From assembly GCF_010727605.1 (NCBI RefSeq), contig NZ_AP022568.1, positions 1,488,001-1,552,000 on the forward strand: a stretch of DNA of 64,000 bases, read 5' to 3'. The DNA is from Mycobacterium simiae. GTDB lineage: Bacteria > Actinomycetota > Actinomycetes > Mycobacteriales > Mycobacteriaceae. The position numbers were made by a program, and so were the translations under genes. The notes under the pieces are model-generated. The model was given only the letters and a program-made list of their open reading frames with translations, did not search any database and had not been told where the DNA came from. This document shows, in pieces, positions 17,880-26,716 of the stretch. How positions within the stretch are numbered: position 1 is the first letter of the stretch; the number at the start of each line of letters is the position of its first letter.

Positions 17880-19202
17880 ATGGCTGCTGACCTCGTCCCC
17901 ATCCGCCTGAGCTTGTCCGAGGGTGACCGGTACACGGTGTGGGCGCCGCGCTGGCGCGACTCGGGCGACGAGTGGGAGGCGTTTCTGGGCAAGGACGAGG
18001 ACCTGTTCGCCTTCGAGTCCATTGCCGATCTCGTTGCGTTCGTGCGTACCGACACTGACAACGATCTGGTCGATCACCCGGCGTGGGACAAGCTGACCGC
18101 GGCGCATGCGCACGGTTTCGAACCGACCGAGGACCGGCAGTTCGACCTGGTCGCGATCGAGGAGTTGGTGGCCGAGAAGCCGACCGAGGAGTCGGTGAAC
18201 GCGTTGGCGGGCGCGTTGGCGATCGTGTCGTCGATCGGCTCGGTGTGTGAGCTGGCGGCCGTGTCGAAGTTCTTCAACGGCAACCCCAGCCTGGGCACCG
18301 TGGCCGGGGGCATCGACCATTTCACCGGCAAGGCGGGCGAGAAGCGTTGGCATGCGATCGGCGAGATCATCGACCGCAGTTGGGATGACGTGCTCACCGC
18401 CGTCGAAGAGATCATCAGCATTCCCGAGGTTGACCAGACGGCGTCGAAGAAGGCCGCAGCCGAGTTGGAGGAGGAGCTAGAAGAGCCCGCGGCAGAAACC
18501 GAGCAGGAAGCCGCGGACGAGACGGCGGAGTCCGACGACGAACCCGCCGACGAAACCGAGAACGACGCTGAAGATGAGACCGAAACCGACACCGAAGACG
18601 CCGACGAGGAGACGGACGCCCGCGCTCCCGGCGACACCGTCGTGCTGGGCGGCGACGAGGACTTCTGGGTCGAGGTCGGTATCGACCCCGTCCGGATCAT
18701 GACGAGCTCGGGCACGTTCTACACGCTGCGCTGCTACCTCGACGATCGGCCCATCTTCCTGGGCCGCAACGGGCGGATCAGCGTGTTCACCTCCGAGCGG
18801 GCCCTGGCGCGCTACCTGGCCGACGAGCACGACCACGACCTGTCGGATCTGAGCACTTACGACGACATCCGCACCGCCGCGACGGACGGATCGCTGGTCG
18901 TGCAGGTCACCGACGAGAACATCTACGTCCTGAGCGGGCTGGCCGAGGACATCGCCGACGGTCCCGACGCGGTGGATCGCGACCAGCTCGATTTGGCCGT
19001 TGAGCTGCTGCGCGACGTCGGCGACTACTCCGAGGAGAGCACGGTCGACAAGGCGCTGGAGCCGGACAAGCCGCTGGGCAAGCTGGTGGCCCATGTGCTG
19101 GAGCCGGGCTCGGTGGACGAGCCCGCGGCGCCGTACGCCGCGGCGGTGCGGGAATGGGAGAACTTGGAGAAGTTCGTCGAGTCGCGACTGCGGCGCGAAT
19201 AG
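17880..19202 (+). CDS. Conserved acidic protein, Rv3311-like, function unknown
   Basis: 440 residues in three parts: an N-terminal globular region (about 1-190), a highly acidic linker (about 195-250, mostly Glu, Asp, Ala and Thr) and a C-terminal globular region (about 250-440). The two globular parts share a theme (TVWAPRWRD.. and FYTLRCYLDD.., each followed by a SIADLVAF- or ERALARYL-like helix), so they look like a duplicated domain joined by the linker. No membrane segment or signal peptide. It matches Rv3311 in position next to sapM. Function is not known to me. The acidic linker may reflect interaction with a basic partner or simple spacing. Confidence 0.85.
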   Translation: MAADLVPIRLSLSEGDRYTVWAPRWRDSGDEWEAFLGKDEDLFAFESIADLVAFVRTDTDNDLVDHPAWDKLTAAHAHGFEPTEDRQFDLVAIEELVAEKPTEESVNALAGALAIVSSIGSVCELAAVSKFFNGNPSLGTVAGGIDHFTGKAGEKRWHAIGEIIDRSWDDVLTAVEEIISIPEVDQTASKKAAAELEEELEEPAAETEQEAADETAESDDEPADETENDAEDETETDTEDADEETDARAPGDTVVLGGDEDFWVEVGIDPVRIMTSSGTFYTLRCYLDDRPIFLGRNGRISVFTSERALARYLADEHDHDLSDLSTYDDIRTAATDGSLVVQVTDENIYVLSGLAEDIADGPDAVDRDQLDLAVELLRDVGDYSEESTVDKALEPDKPLGKLVAHVLEPGSVDEPAAPYAAAVREWENLEKFVESRLRRE

Positions 19203-19243
19203 CGACCGTTTGACGGGCACCTGGTACTCATCTTTACTAGCGG

Positions 19244-20227
19244 GTGTCGCTTCCCCTGATCGGACCGCTGCCGCTCTACGGCTTTCAACGTCCGGCGCTG
19301 TTGCTGTTCGGTTTGATTCCGCTGGCACTGCTGGTGGTCTACGCGCTGGTCCAGTCGCGGCGTCGGCATCGGCTGCGCCGCTTCACCGAAGCCGAGGTCC
19401 CGCAATCGATTTGGCGGCATCTGCCGATAGCGGTCGCGGTGCTCAGCCTGGCGCTGCTGACCATCGCGCTGGGCACACCCACCCATGACATGCGCATTCC
19501 CCGCAACCGCGCCGTCGTGATGCTGGTGATCGACATGTCCCAGTCGATGCGGGCCACCGACGTCGAGCCAGACCGGCTCCGGGCCGCCGAGCAGGCCGCC
19601 AGCAAGTTCGCCGCGCAGCTGACGCCCGGCATCAACCTCGGGCTGGTCGGGTTCGCCGGAACCCCGTACCTGCTGGTCCCGCCGACGCCGCAACATCAGG
19701 CCACCATCGACGCTCTGCAGAAGCTGCAAGTCGGTGACGGCACGGCCACCGGCGAGGCCATTTACACGGCGCTGCACGCCATCGAGGCGACCAACCAGTC
19801 CGGCGGGGACACCCCGCCGCCGGCCCGCATCGTGCTGCTGTCCGACGGCGGGGAGAACCGGCCGACCGATCCCAGCGATCCGCACGACGGCGTCTATACC
19901 TCGGCGCGGCTGGCCAAGGATCAGGGCGTGCCGATCTCGACGATCTCGTTTGGCACGCCCAACGGCAACATCAGCCTGGACGGGGCGCAGATCAAGGTTC
20001 CGGTGTCGACGGACCAGATGAAGAGGGTCGCCCAGCTCGCCGGCGGCCAGGCCTACACCGCGTCCAACCTCGACGAGCTCGACAAGAACTACAAGGACAT
20101 CCAGAACGAGATCGGCTATCGCACGGTGCCCGGGCCGGGCGGGGCCGGCTGGCTGCGGCTGGGCTTTTTCACCGCGCTGGTCGCCACGGCGCTGGCGCTG
20201 CTGATCAACCGTCGGTTGCCAACCTGA
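19244..20227 (+). CDS. VWA-domain membrane protein (Rv1481/BatA-like), copy 1
   Basis: 327 residues. Two N-terminal membrane segments (about 18-36 and 60-78), a periplasmic von Willebrand A domain with an intact MIDAS (Asp97-x-Ser99-x-Ser101, a threonine in GTATGEA, and Asp in LLSDGGEN), and a C-terminal membrane helix just before the RRLP end. This is the architecture of Rv1481/BatA proteins, which usually work with a MoxR AAA+ ATPase; no moxR is nearby. Start GTG. It faces a paralogue tail to tail with 7 bp between stop codons. Confidence 0.86.
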   Translation: MSLPLIGPLPLYGFQRPALLLFGLIPLALLVVYALVQSRRRHRLRRFTEAEVPQSIWRHLPIAVAVLSLALLTIALGTPTHDMRIPRNRAVVMLVIDMSQSMRATDVEPDRLRAAEQAASKFAAQLTPGINLGLVGFAGTPYLLVPPTPQHQATIDALQKLQVGDGTATGEAIYTALHAIEATNQSGGDTPPPARIVLLSDGGENRPTDPSDPHDGVYTSARLAKDQGVPISTISFGTPNGNISLDGAQIKVPVSTDQMKRVAQLAGGQAYTASNLDELDKNYKDIQNEIGYRTVPGPGGAGWLRLGFFTALVATALALLINRRLPT

Positions 20228-20234
20228 GCCCCAC

Positions 20235-21242
20235 TCACGCCGGCAGCCGACGGTTCAGGAGCAGACCGGCCAAGACTGCGCCGGCCATCACGACCGTCCC
20301 GAGTAGTACCCACGCCAGGCTGGCGTCGCCCTTCACGGTCTCGTAGCCGATCTGACGCTGCAGCGTGGAGTACACCTCCTTGAGCGACTGCAGGCTGTCG
20401 GCATGGAACGCCTGGCCGTCGGTGATCTTGCAGATCTCTTGCAGCGTCTGATCGTCGACCGGAACGGGGATCGTCGCGCCCTGATACTCCACCGTGCCGT
20501 CGGGTGTGCCGAACGAGATCGTCGAGATCTGCACGCCCGCACCCTTGGCCGCGCGGGCCGCGGTGAACGCGCCCTGCGGCGCGTTGGGGTCCAGCGGAAC
20601 GTTTTCGGCACCGTCGGACTCGAGCACGATGCGCGCCGGCGGCGGACCGGCACCGCCACCCATCACCGCCCCAACCGTGGCGATCGCCTGCAGCGCGGTG
20701 AAAAGGCCCTCGCCCGTGGCGGTCTTCGGGGCGGGCTGCAACCCGTCGATGGCCGCTTTGACCGCGCCCCGGTTCGTCGTCGGGGAGACCAGCAGCGTGG
20801 CGTTGGCCGCGAATGCCACCAGGCCGAGGTTGATGGCCGGTGTCAGCTCGTCGGCGAACTGCTTACCGGCCTCCTTCGCGGCGGCCAGCCGGTTGGGAGT
20901 GACATCGGTGGCGGCCATCGACTCGGAGACGTCGATCACCAGCATCACCACGGCACGGTTCAGGGGGATTCGAACATTGGTCGTCGGCCCGGCCATCGCG
21001 GTGGTGAGCAAGACCAAGGACACGACGAGCAGGATCGTCGGCACGTGCCGCCACCGGCTTAGCCGGGCTGGTGCGACCCGCTCCAGCACCTCCATGTTGG
21101 CGAATCGCAGGACCCGGCGCCTACGGGCGAACTGCTGGACCGCATACAGCCCAGCCAGCAGCAGTACGGCCAGCAGGAAGAGGAAGAACCAGCCGTTCTG
21201 AAAGCCCGTGAGCGACACCGGACCCAGCAGGGGCAACGTCAT
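20235..21242 (-). CDS. VWA-domain membrane protein (Rv1481/BatA-like), copy 2
   Basis: 335 residues with the same plan as the convergent neighbour: membrane helices at about 17-36 and 67-84, VWA domain with MIDAS Asp104-x-Ser106-x-Ser108, TATGEG and LESDGAEN, and a final helix ending NRRLPA. The two proteins are alike along their full length but clearly diverged, including in the VWA insert. The ATG at 21242 is nine bases from a TACTGT box on the minus strand. Together they form an inverted paralogue pair outside the usual moxR cluster. Confidence 0.86.
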   Translation of the reverse strand: MTLPLLGPVSLTGFQNGWFFLFLLAVLLLAGLYAVQQFARRRRVLRFANMEVLERVAPARLSRWRHVPTILLVVSLVLLTTAMAGPTTNVRIPLNRAVVMLVIDVSESMAATDVTPNRLAAAKEAGKQFADELTPAINLGLVAFAANATLLVSPTTNRGAVKAAIDGLQPAPKTATGEGLFTALQAIATVGAVMGGGAGPPPARIVLESDGAENVPLDPNAPQGAFTAARAAKGAGVQISTISFGTPDGTVEYQGATIPVPVDDQTLQEICKITDGQAFHADSLQSLKEVYSTLQRQIGYETVKGDASLAWVLLGTVVMAGAVLAGLLLNRRLPA

Positions 21243-21250
21243 GTCTCGCC

Positions 21251-21256
21251 ACAGTA
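21251..21256 (-). promoter_or_regulatory. -10 box of VWA copy 2
   Basis: TACTGT on the minus strand ends nine bases before the ATG at 21242; near-leaderless. Confidence 0.35.
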
Positions 21257-21289
21257 TTCGTCAACCGGGCACGACGCACAGCGCCCGGC

Positions 21290-22324
21290 TCAGCCGGCGA
21301 CGAGGTCGCGGCGCTGGGTGAACTTGATGTCCAGGCTGCGCAGGTGAGTCTGCAGGCCCGCGTCCTGAACCGGAATCAGGTGCGCCGGGTAGTCGGTCTC
21401 GTTGTAGTGGGCGTGCCACATTCCCGGTGGTGTGGTGAAGGCCCCGCCGGCCTGCCAGTCCACCCGGATGGGGTCGATGATGTTGCCGCGCTCGTCGAGG
21501 CGGGTGCCCAGCAGCGTGTAGCAGCCACTCGGTGGCGCATCCAGGATGAGGTCCAGCGCGACAGACTGGTGCCGGTGCGGACGCTGTTCCTGGTTGGGCG
21601 GCAGCACCCCGAACATCGCCCACAGGACGTGAGTGATGGTCAGCGTCTGCTCCTGGTTCTCGTTGGCCAGCAGCACGCTCACCCGGCTCTTGTCGTTGGC
21701 GCCGGGCCGCGCGGCAATCTCCTCCAGCTTCGCGACAGCGTCGACGCGGCGGAACTTGGTGGCCCGGAACCTCGGCTCGCGTGCTTCGGCGCCCAGGTAC
21801 CGCAGCAGCGGCTCGTCGTGCACCCAGTACATGGCCGCTTCTGAGTCGGCGTAGAACACCGAGCTGGCGCCGGCGGGCAGGGTCAAGAAGTCGCCCTTCT
21901 CCCACTTGACCAGCTGGCCGTTGACCGCGGCGAAGCCGTGACCGAACAGCACGTAGTACAGCTGCGAGGTGGCGTTCGGGCTGGTGTCGATCTGCTCCCC
22001 GGCGCGGATTCGCACGAAGTTGGCCAGCAACGCCGGGCTGGTAGCGGCCCCGGTCTCGACGCCCAGGTCGGTCGACAAATCCAGCGGAACCACACCGGTC
22101 GGCTGATCCAGGTAGACATCGGGTCCGAACTGGGTAATCGGCATGGGCGGGACATGTCCGGAGCCAATCGGGTTCGCGGCCTTGGAGTACTCGAAGTAGC
22201 GGGCATCGTCCGCCCAGTCGACGAACCGGCCCTCGAATCCGAATTCGGACACGTCAGTCATGGGTGCGGGCATGGTTGGGTCCAGGTTCACGGGCATCGT
22301 ATGGGCCCGCTTCGAAGTAGACAT
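21290..22324 (-). CDS. Bicupin protein, gentisate 1,2-dioxygenase-like
   Basis: 344 residues with two cupin barrels. The first (about 105-170, TSQLYYVLFGHG.. WEKGDFLTLPAG) lacks the histidines of a metal site; the second (about 235-320) has RPHRHQS and a later MWHAHYN, which can bind Fe(II) as in gentisate and related ring-cleaving dioxygenases. The substrate is therefore open: an aromatic or a small organic acid. Start ATG at 22324 has TAGGAGA seven bases upstream; the frame extends further but without a ribosome site and across the shared regulatory region. Divergent from a GntR-type regulator that probably controls it. Confidence 0.8.
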   Translation of the reverse strand: MSTSKRAHTMPVNLDPTMPAPMTDVSEFGFEGRFVDWADDARYFEYSKAANPIGSGHVPPMPITQFGPDVYLDQPTGVVPLDLSTDLGVETGAATSPALLANFVRIRAGEQIDTSPNATSQLYYVLFGHGFAAVNGQLVKWEKGDFLTLPAGASSVFYADSEAAMYWVHDEPLLRYLGAEAREPRFRATKFRRVDAVAKLEEIAARPGANDKSRVSVLLANENQEQTLTITHVLWAMFGVLPPNQEQRPHRHQSVALDLILDAPPSGCYTLLGTRLDERGNIIDPIRVDWQAGGAFTTPPGMWHAHYNETDYPAHLIPVQDAGLQTHLRSLDIKFTQRRDLVAG

Positions 22325-22361
22325 TGCGCATCTCCTAACTCGAATGCATCTCGTGTTTGAA

Positions 22362-22430
22362 TCGTATCTATCTTGTATCTCAGAGTCAATCATGACCTCG
22401 TGTACCGTCATGCACACACGTGAGATACGA
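22362..22430. promoter_or_regulatory. Putative GntR operator repeats
   Basis: The intergenic region between the bicupin and GntR genes holds TCGTATCTA (22362-22370), TTGTATCTCA (22373-22382) and the inverted TGAGATACGA (22421-22430). The last two are inverted repeats with one mismatch. Their place between the two starts suggests regulator binding sites. Confidence 0.5.
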
Positions 22431-22449
22431 CTCAGCTACAGGAGGTGCG

Positions 22450-23103
22450 GTGGCTCCGACTGCCAAGGATCGGGCCTTGGAGTACGTGAAGAACCAAGTC
22501 CTGACCGGCGCGTTTCCCGGCGGGGAGCTGATCAGCGAGGGGGACATTGCCAGTGCGCTGGGCATGTCCCGAACTCCGGTACGCGAGGCGTTTCTGCGAA
22601 TGGAGGCCGAGGGGTTGCTGCGGCTGTATCCGCAGCGTGGGGCGCTGGTGGTACCGGTGTCACCCGACGAGGTCCGCGCGGTCATCGAGGCCCGGCTGCT
22701 GCTCGAGCAACACGCCGCCAAGAAGGTGGTCGGCCGCGGACCGGCGGTGTGTGCGGCGCTGTTCGAGCGGCTGACGGGCGAGCTGCAACGTCAGCGCACC
22801 GCCACCACCACGAACGACTGGCGGGAGTTCCTCGACGCCGACCGGGCCTTCCACGCCCTCACCCTGGAGGAGTCCGGCAACGGGATTTTGTCGAATTTCT
22901 ATTCGACGCTGCGCGACCGTCAGATGCGGATGACCGGCGAATCGGCGCTGCGCGACCCCAACCGGGTGTCGACGATCCTGCAGGAGCACTTCGCCATCGC
23001 CGAAGCCGTGCGCGACGCCGATCTGCCGCGGGCGCTGCAAGCCGTGCACGCCCATCTCGCCAGCACCGTGCGCGCCATCGGCCTCGCCGTCGACACCTTC
23101 TGA
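22450..23103 (+). CDS. GntR-family transcriptional regulator (FadR/FCD subgroup)
   Basis: 217 residues. The N-terminal winged helix-turn-helix (about 5-68) has the GntR signature LGMSRTPVREAFLRMEAEGL; the C-terminal half is an all-helical FCD ligand-binding domain with DRAFHALTLEESGN and a later HFAIAEAV, carrying the Asp/His residues that bind a metal and an organic acid in this subgroup. GTG at 22450 follows GGAGG by four bases; a GTG at 22420 is the alternative but lies within the operator repeat. It probably represses the divergent bicupin gene and itself, with an aromatic or carboxylic acid as inducer (inference). Confidence 0.85.
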   Translation: MAPTAKDRALEYVKNQVLTGAFPGGELISEGDIASALGMSRTPVREAFLRMEAEGLLRLYPQRGALVVPVSPDEVRAVIEARLLLEQHAAKKVVGRGPAVCAALFERLTGELQRQRTATTTNDWREFLDADRAFHALTLEESGNGILSNFYSTLRDRQMRMTGESALRDPNRVSTILQEHFAIAEAVRDADLPRALQAVHAHLASTVRAIGLAVDTF

Positions 23104-23134
23104 CGGCTCAGACCGTTTGGCAGAACTCCTGGAA

Positions 23135-23569
23135 TCAGCCGGCGAGCGCCTTCGCGCAGGCCGCGAGAATCGCGTCGAAGCTGGATCGGAACACGGGCGC
23201 CGTGAGGCGCTCGGTCAGCTTGCCGCCGCCGCGCACCGGAACCGTATAGCTCGTCGTCCATTCGACGTGGGCCGCGGAGCCCGATGGAGACACCGCGATC
23301 GTGCCGCCCTCGTGTTCGCTCGCCGGCAATGATCGGACGACGCGGTAGGAGTAGCTTCGGGGCGCGTCGTAGGCGGTAATCTCCTCGCGCAACCACGCTC
23401 CCGCAGCAACCACCTCCCGCACCGCTCCCACGCCCGGGGGTGCCGAATCCTTCCGCCAAGCGGCTTTGAGAATCAGCGGCGCGGTGGTGAGGTTGACCGG
23501 ATCCGCAAGCCAATCGAAGACCCTCTCCGGAGACGCTTCGATCGTTCGCTCCACGCGCAGTGTGACCAT
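23135..23569 (-). CDS. SRPBCC-family (polyketide cyclase/dehydrase-like) protein
   Basis: 144 residues. Starts VTLRVERTIEASPERVFDWLADP, the first strand and helix of the SRPBCC/START-like helix-grip fold, and ends with the long C-terminal helix. These proteins bind hydrophobic ligands; many mycobacterial copies are uncharacterised. Start ATG at 23569 lies seven bases after a TAGCTT box. It is divergent from the SOS-boxed 13E12 gene with 43 bp between start codons, so the LexA site might affect it as well. Confidence 0.75.
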   Translation of the reverse strand: MVTLRVERTIEASPERVFDWLADPVNLTTAPLILKAAWRKDSAPPGVGAVREVVAAGAWLREEITAYDAPRSYSYRVVRSLPASEHEGGTIAVSPSGSAAHVEWTTSYTVPVRGGGKLTERLTAPVFRSSFDAILAACAKALAG

Positions 23570-23575
23570 CAACCA

Positions 23576-23581
23576 AAGCTA
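23576..23581 (-). promoter_or_regulatory. -10 box of the SRPBCC gene (leaderless)
   Basis: TAGCTT on the minus strand ends seven bases before the ATG at 23569. Confidence 0.4.
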
Positions 23582-23604
23582 CCTGTCGGTATCCAGTGGC
23601 ATAC

Positions 23605-23620
23605 TCGAACACATGTTCGA
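23605..23620 (+). promoter_or_regulatory. SOS box (LexA operator) over the 13E12 start codon
   Basis: TCGAAC-ACAT-GTTCGA has both six-base arms of the mycobacterial/Gram-positive SOS consensus perfect with the usual four-base spacer. It contains the ATG at 23613-23615. CATACT at 23600-23605 is a possible -10 that would start transcription at the ATG, so LexA would cover the start site. Confidence 0.85.
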
Positions 23621-25037
23621 TGCTCAGTCTTTGCTCACCCAGATCGGTGCCGCCGCACGCGCGGAGGCCCAGGCCGCGGCGGCCCGCCTGCTCGCCACTG
23701 GAGAGCTGTTCCGACTGCGGACGGCCGAGCACGGCGAGCGCGCCCAGTGGGCGGCGGACACCAGCGATGCAGTGGCGGCCGAAGTCGCCGCCACTCTCGG
23801 CACGAGCGTGGCGATGGGCCACAGCAACCTGCGCTACGCCCGGGCCATGCTGGAGCGACTTCCCGCCGTAGCCGCCGTTTTCCGGGCGGGCGATATCGAT
23901 TTCCGGTTGTTTCGTACCATCGTCTTTCGCACCGACCTGGTCGTCGATGCCGACGCCCTGGCCGTCGTGGATGCCCAACTGGCGATCAAGGCGCCGCGCT
24001 GGCCGTCGATGACCAGTTGGAGGCTCGCGACTGAGATCGACCGCGTGGTCGCCAAGATCGACCGCGACGCCGTGCGCCGATCGCGCGACTTCACGGCGGA
24101 CCGCTTCTTTGAGGTCACGCCGATGGAAGCCGGCACAGCATTGATCAACGGCTCGGTGTTCGCGACCACGGGGCAAGCGCTCGACGCCCGGCTCGACGAG
24201 CTCGCCAAAACGGTGTGCGATGACGATCCGCGCACTGTCGGGCAGCTGCGCGCCGATGCGTTGGGCGCACTCGCGGCCGGCGACGACCGTCTGACGTGCG
24301 GATGCGGCCGGGCCGACTGCCCGGCCGGTTGCGCGCCGAAGCGGCCCACCTCGGTCGTCATTCATGTGGTCGCCGACCGCGCCGCCGTCGACGGGTCCGG
24401 TGCCGGCTCCGGTTTTCTGTACGGCGACGGCATCATTCCCGCCGAGGTCGTTCGGGAACTGGCCAAAACGGCGAAGCTGCAACCACTGACGGTGCCGACG
24501 GTGGCGGAATCGGGCTATGTGCCGTCGCGAGCGCTGAGCGACTTCGTCCGCGCGCGCGACCTCACCTGCCGGGCTCCGGGTTGCGATCGGCCCGCCACCG
24601 CCTGCGACATCGACCACACCGTCCCGCACGGCAACGGTGGCGCGACCCACCCGTCGAATCTCAAATGTCTATGCCGACAACACCATCTGCTCAAGACTTT
24701 TTGGGGCTGGCGGGACCGGCAACTGCCCGACGGCACGGTCATCTGGACGCTGCCCGGCGGATCCACCTACGTCACCACACCCGGCAGCGCGTTGCTCTTC
24801 CCTGCCCTGTGCGTGCCAACCGGCGACGTTGCGGCGCCCGTGGCTGCTACGTCAGACCGGCGGTGCGTCACGGGGAGCGGCGCCATGCCGAGGCGAACGC
24901 GCACCCGCACCCAGAACCGCGCCGCGAACATTGCCACCGAGCGCCGGGACAACCGAAGCAGGCGCGAAGCGCGCCAAAAGCGTTGGGCCGCTTTACTCGC
25001 CGCGGCTCCGCCCGACGACGAACCGCCGCCCTTCTAG
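23613..25037 (+). CDS. 13E12-repeat family protein: DUF222 plus HNH endonuclease domain
   Basis: 474 residues. The N-terminal two thirds are the DUF222 domain typical of the mycobacterial 13E12/REP13E12 family. The C-terminal HNH domain has CRAPGCDRPATACDIDHTVPH (near residue 334) and CLCRQHHLLK, with two cysteine pairs for a structural zinc. The tail after residue about 400 is basic and low in complexity. Several M. tuberculosis 13E12 genes are DNA-damage induced through LexA; the SOS box over the start codon here fits that. The frame extends upstream, but ATG 23613 matches the family start. Exact role (nuclease in SOS response or a selfish element) is unknown. Confidence 0.88.
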   Translation: MFDAQSLLTQIGAAARAEAQAAAARLLATGELFRLRTAEHGERAQWAADTSDAVAAEVAATLGTSVAMGHSNLRYARAMLERLPAVAAVFRAGDIDFRLFRTIVFRTDLVVDADALAVVDAQLAIKAPRWPSMTSWRLATEIDRVVAKIDRDAVRRSRDFTADRFFEVTPMEAGTALINGSVFATTGQALDARLDELAKTVCDDDPRTVGQLRADALGALAAGDDRLTCGCGRADCPAGCAPKRPTSVVIHVVADRAAVDGSGAGSGFLYGDGIIPAEVVRELAKTAKLQPLTVPTVAESGYVPSRALSDFVRARDLTCRAPGCDRPATACDIDHTVPHGNGGATHPSNLKCLCRQHHLLKTFWGWRDRQLPDGTVIWTLPGGSTYVTTPGSALLFPALCVPTGDVAAPVAATSDRRCVTGSGAMPRRTRTRTQNRAANIATERRDNRSRREARQKRWAALLAAAPPDDEPPPF

Positions 25038-25139
25038 CGTCCCCCGGCGCGTCAGCTACCCCAGTCTTGAGAAAAATTGACCCTTCCGCAAAGGGAAGTA
25101 AGCGTGTTTAAGTAGGTAGATAGCAACCTGGGGGGACGG

Positions 25140-25613
25140 ATGGACGGATGTACTACCGGGGGCGTCCGGAACGCGATCGCGAAATTTGCTCTGGTCGGGG
25201 CGCTCATCGCGGTAGCGCCGATGGCTGCGACGGTTCGCGCGAACGCGGATGACACACCCACTGGTCCAGACGATCCCAAATGCATAATGGTGCCCGCCGA
25301 CGCTATTTGTCAGGGCGGTCCCTATGCGCCACGGCCCGCGCCCGCCCCGCCCGGAGCTCCCACCGGCCCGGCAGATACCGCGTGCATCAGCATGCCCGCC
25401 GACCCGGTCTGTGCCGGAGGGCCTTTCGCGCCACCCCCGCCCCCACCGATCGCTCCCGCTCCCCCGCCGATCGACCCGATCGCTCCCGCTCCCCCGCCGA
25501 TCGACCCGATCGCTCCCGCGCCCCCGCCGATGGAGCCGATTGCTCCCCCGCCGATGGAGGCACCACACATCGACACACCCGCAATGGGCGGTATGGGAAT
25601 GGGCCACATCTGA
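25140..25613 (+). CDS. Proline-rich secreted protein
   Basis: 157 residues: signal peptide (hydrophobic about 13-30, cleavage near VRANA-D), then two copies of a cysteine module (CIMVPADAICQGGPYAP and CISMPADPVCAGGPFAP), then a proline-rich stretch with the ten-residue repeat IAPAPPPIDP, and a Met/Gly/His-rich end. The cysteine pairs may form small loops. The proline tail is likely extended, spanning or binding cell wall. No family assigned. It stands where M. tuberculosis has the mtp pilin gene (from memory) but does not resemble that protein closely. Start ATG follows a G-rich GGGGGGACGG ribosome site. Confidence 0.8.
   Translation: MDGCTTGGVRNAIAKFALVGALIAVAPMAATVRANADDTPTGPDDPKCIMVPADAICQGGPYAPRPAPAPPGAPTGPADTACISMPADPVCAGGPFAPPPPPPIAPAPPPIDPIAPAPPPIDPIAPAPPPMEPIAPPPMEAPHIDTPAMGGMGMGHI
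25448..25560 (+). repeat. 30-bp tandem repeat in the proline-rich gene
   Basis: Units start at 25448, 25478 and 25508 with a diverged partial unit at 25538. Each encodes IAPAPPPIDP or a variant. Near identity of the first two units suggests recent slippage and possible length variation among strains. Confidence 0.8.
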
Positions 25614-25630
25614 CGGCGAACCGCCGCGTA

Positions 25631-26716
25631 CTAACCGATCAGCACCGCATAGCGGGGCTTGATCACCTCGTCGATGAGGGCCAGCCGCTCGTCGAACGGA
25701 ATGAACGCCGACTTCATCGCGTTGATGGTGAACCGCTCCAAGTCTGCCCAGCCGTAGCCGAAAGCCTCTACCAGGCGGTGCATTTCGAGGCTCATCGTGG
25801 TGTCACTCATCAGCCGGTTGTCGGTGTTGACGGTGACCCGGAATCGGGCCCTGGCCAGGAGGTCGAATGGATGATCGGCGATGCTCTTGACCGCGCCGGT
25901 CTGCACATTCGAGCTCGGACACAGCTCCAGCGGAATTCGCTTGTCCCGCAGTATCGATGCCAGCCTGCCTAGCCGCACGCGCCCCTCGACAACTTCGATG
26001 TCGTCGACGATGCGTACCCCGTGGCCCAGCCGATCGGCGCCGCAGAACGCAATGGCCTCGTGAATGGAGGGCAGCCCGAATGCCTCTCCGGCGTGAATAG
26101 TGAACCGCGCGTTGTGATCTCGCATGTACTCGAAGGCATCGAGGTGTCGCGTGGGCGGGTTGCCCGCCTCGGCCCCGGCAATGTCGAACCCGACCACGCC
26201 CCGATCCCGGAACCGGATCGCCAACTCGGCGATCTCCCGGGACAACGCGGCGTGGCGCATCGCGGTGACCAGTAGCCGCACGACGATCGGACGTGCGGCC
26301 GCAGCGGCCGCTTTCTCACCGGCGGCAATGCCCTCCAACACGGCATCTACCACCTCGTCGAAGGACAACCCGCGGTTGATGTGCAGCTCCGGAGCGAACC
26401 TTATCTCGGCGTAGACCACGGCATCGGCGGCCAGATCTTCGACACACTCGTAGGCCACCCGATACAACGCCTCCGGCGTCTGCATGACGGCCACGGTGTG
26501 CGAGAACGGCTCCAGATACCGCTCCAGCGAACCGCTGTGCGACCGGGTGCGAAACCACGTCGCCAGCTCGTCGGCCTCGGTGGCAGGCAGCTCGTCGTAA
26601 CCGATCTGGCCCGCGATGTCGAGCACGGTCGACGGGCGCAGTCCCCCGTCGAGGTGGTCGTGCAGCAGCGCCTTGGGCGCCTTCTCGATCTGCCGTAACT
26701 CCAGAGGAGCGATCAT
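25631..26716 (-). CDS. add: Adenosine deaminase
   Basis: 361 residues. Deaminates adenosine and deoxyadenosine in purine salvage. Zinc ligands in HDHLDGG (two histidines near residues 19 and 21), catalytic site in FTIHAGE, then HGVRI and LCPSSNVQT; all are intact. Last gene of the cdd-deoA-add cluster; its ATG overlaps the deoA stop (ATGA). Orthologue of Rv3313c. Confidence 0.93.
   Translation of the reverse strand: MIAPLELRQIEKAPKALLHDHLDGGLRPSTVLDIAGQIGYDELPATEADELATWFRTRSHSGSLERYLEPFSHTVAVMQTPEALYRVAYECVEDLAADAVVYAEIRFAPELHINRGLSFDEVVDAVLEGIAAGEKAAAAAARPIVVRLLVTAMRHAALSREIAELAIRFRDRGVVGFDIAGAEAGNPPTRHLDAFEYMRDHNARFTIHAGEAFGLPSIHEAIAFCGADRLGHGVRIVDDIEVVEGRVRLGRLASILRDKRIPLELCPSSNVQTGAVKSIADHPFDLLARARFRVTVNTDNRLMSDTTMSLEMHRLVEAFGYGWADLERFTINAMKSAFIPFDERLALIDEVIKPRYAVLIG

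Noticed and set aside
22920..24650. 576-residue minus-strand frame opposite the GntR and 13E12 genes
   Set aside because: Composition is Gly/Arg-rich with no domain; it is a shadow of the coding strand.
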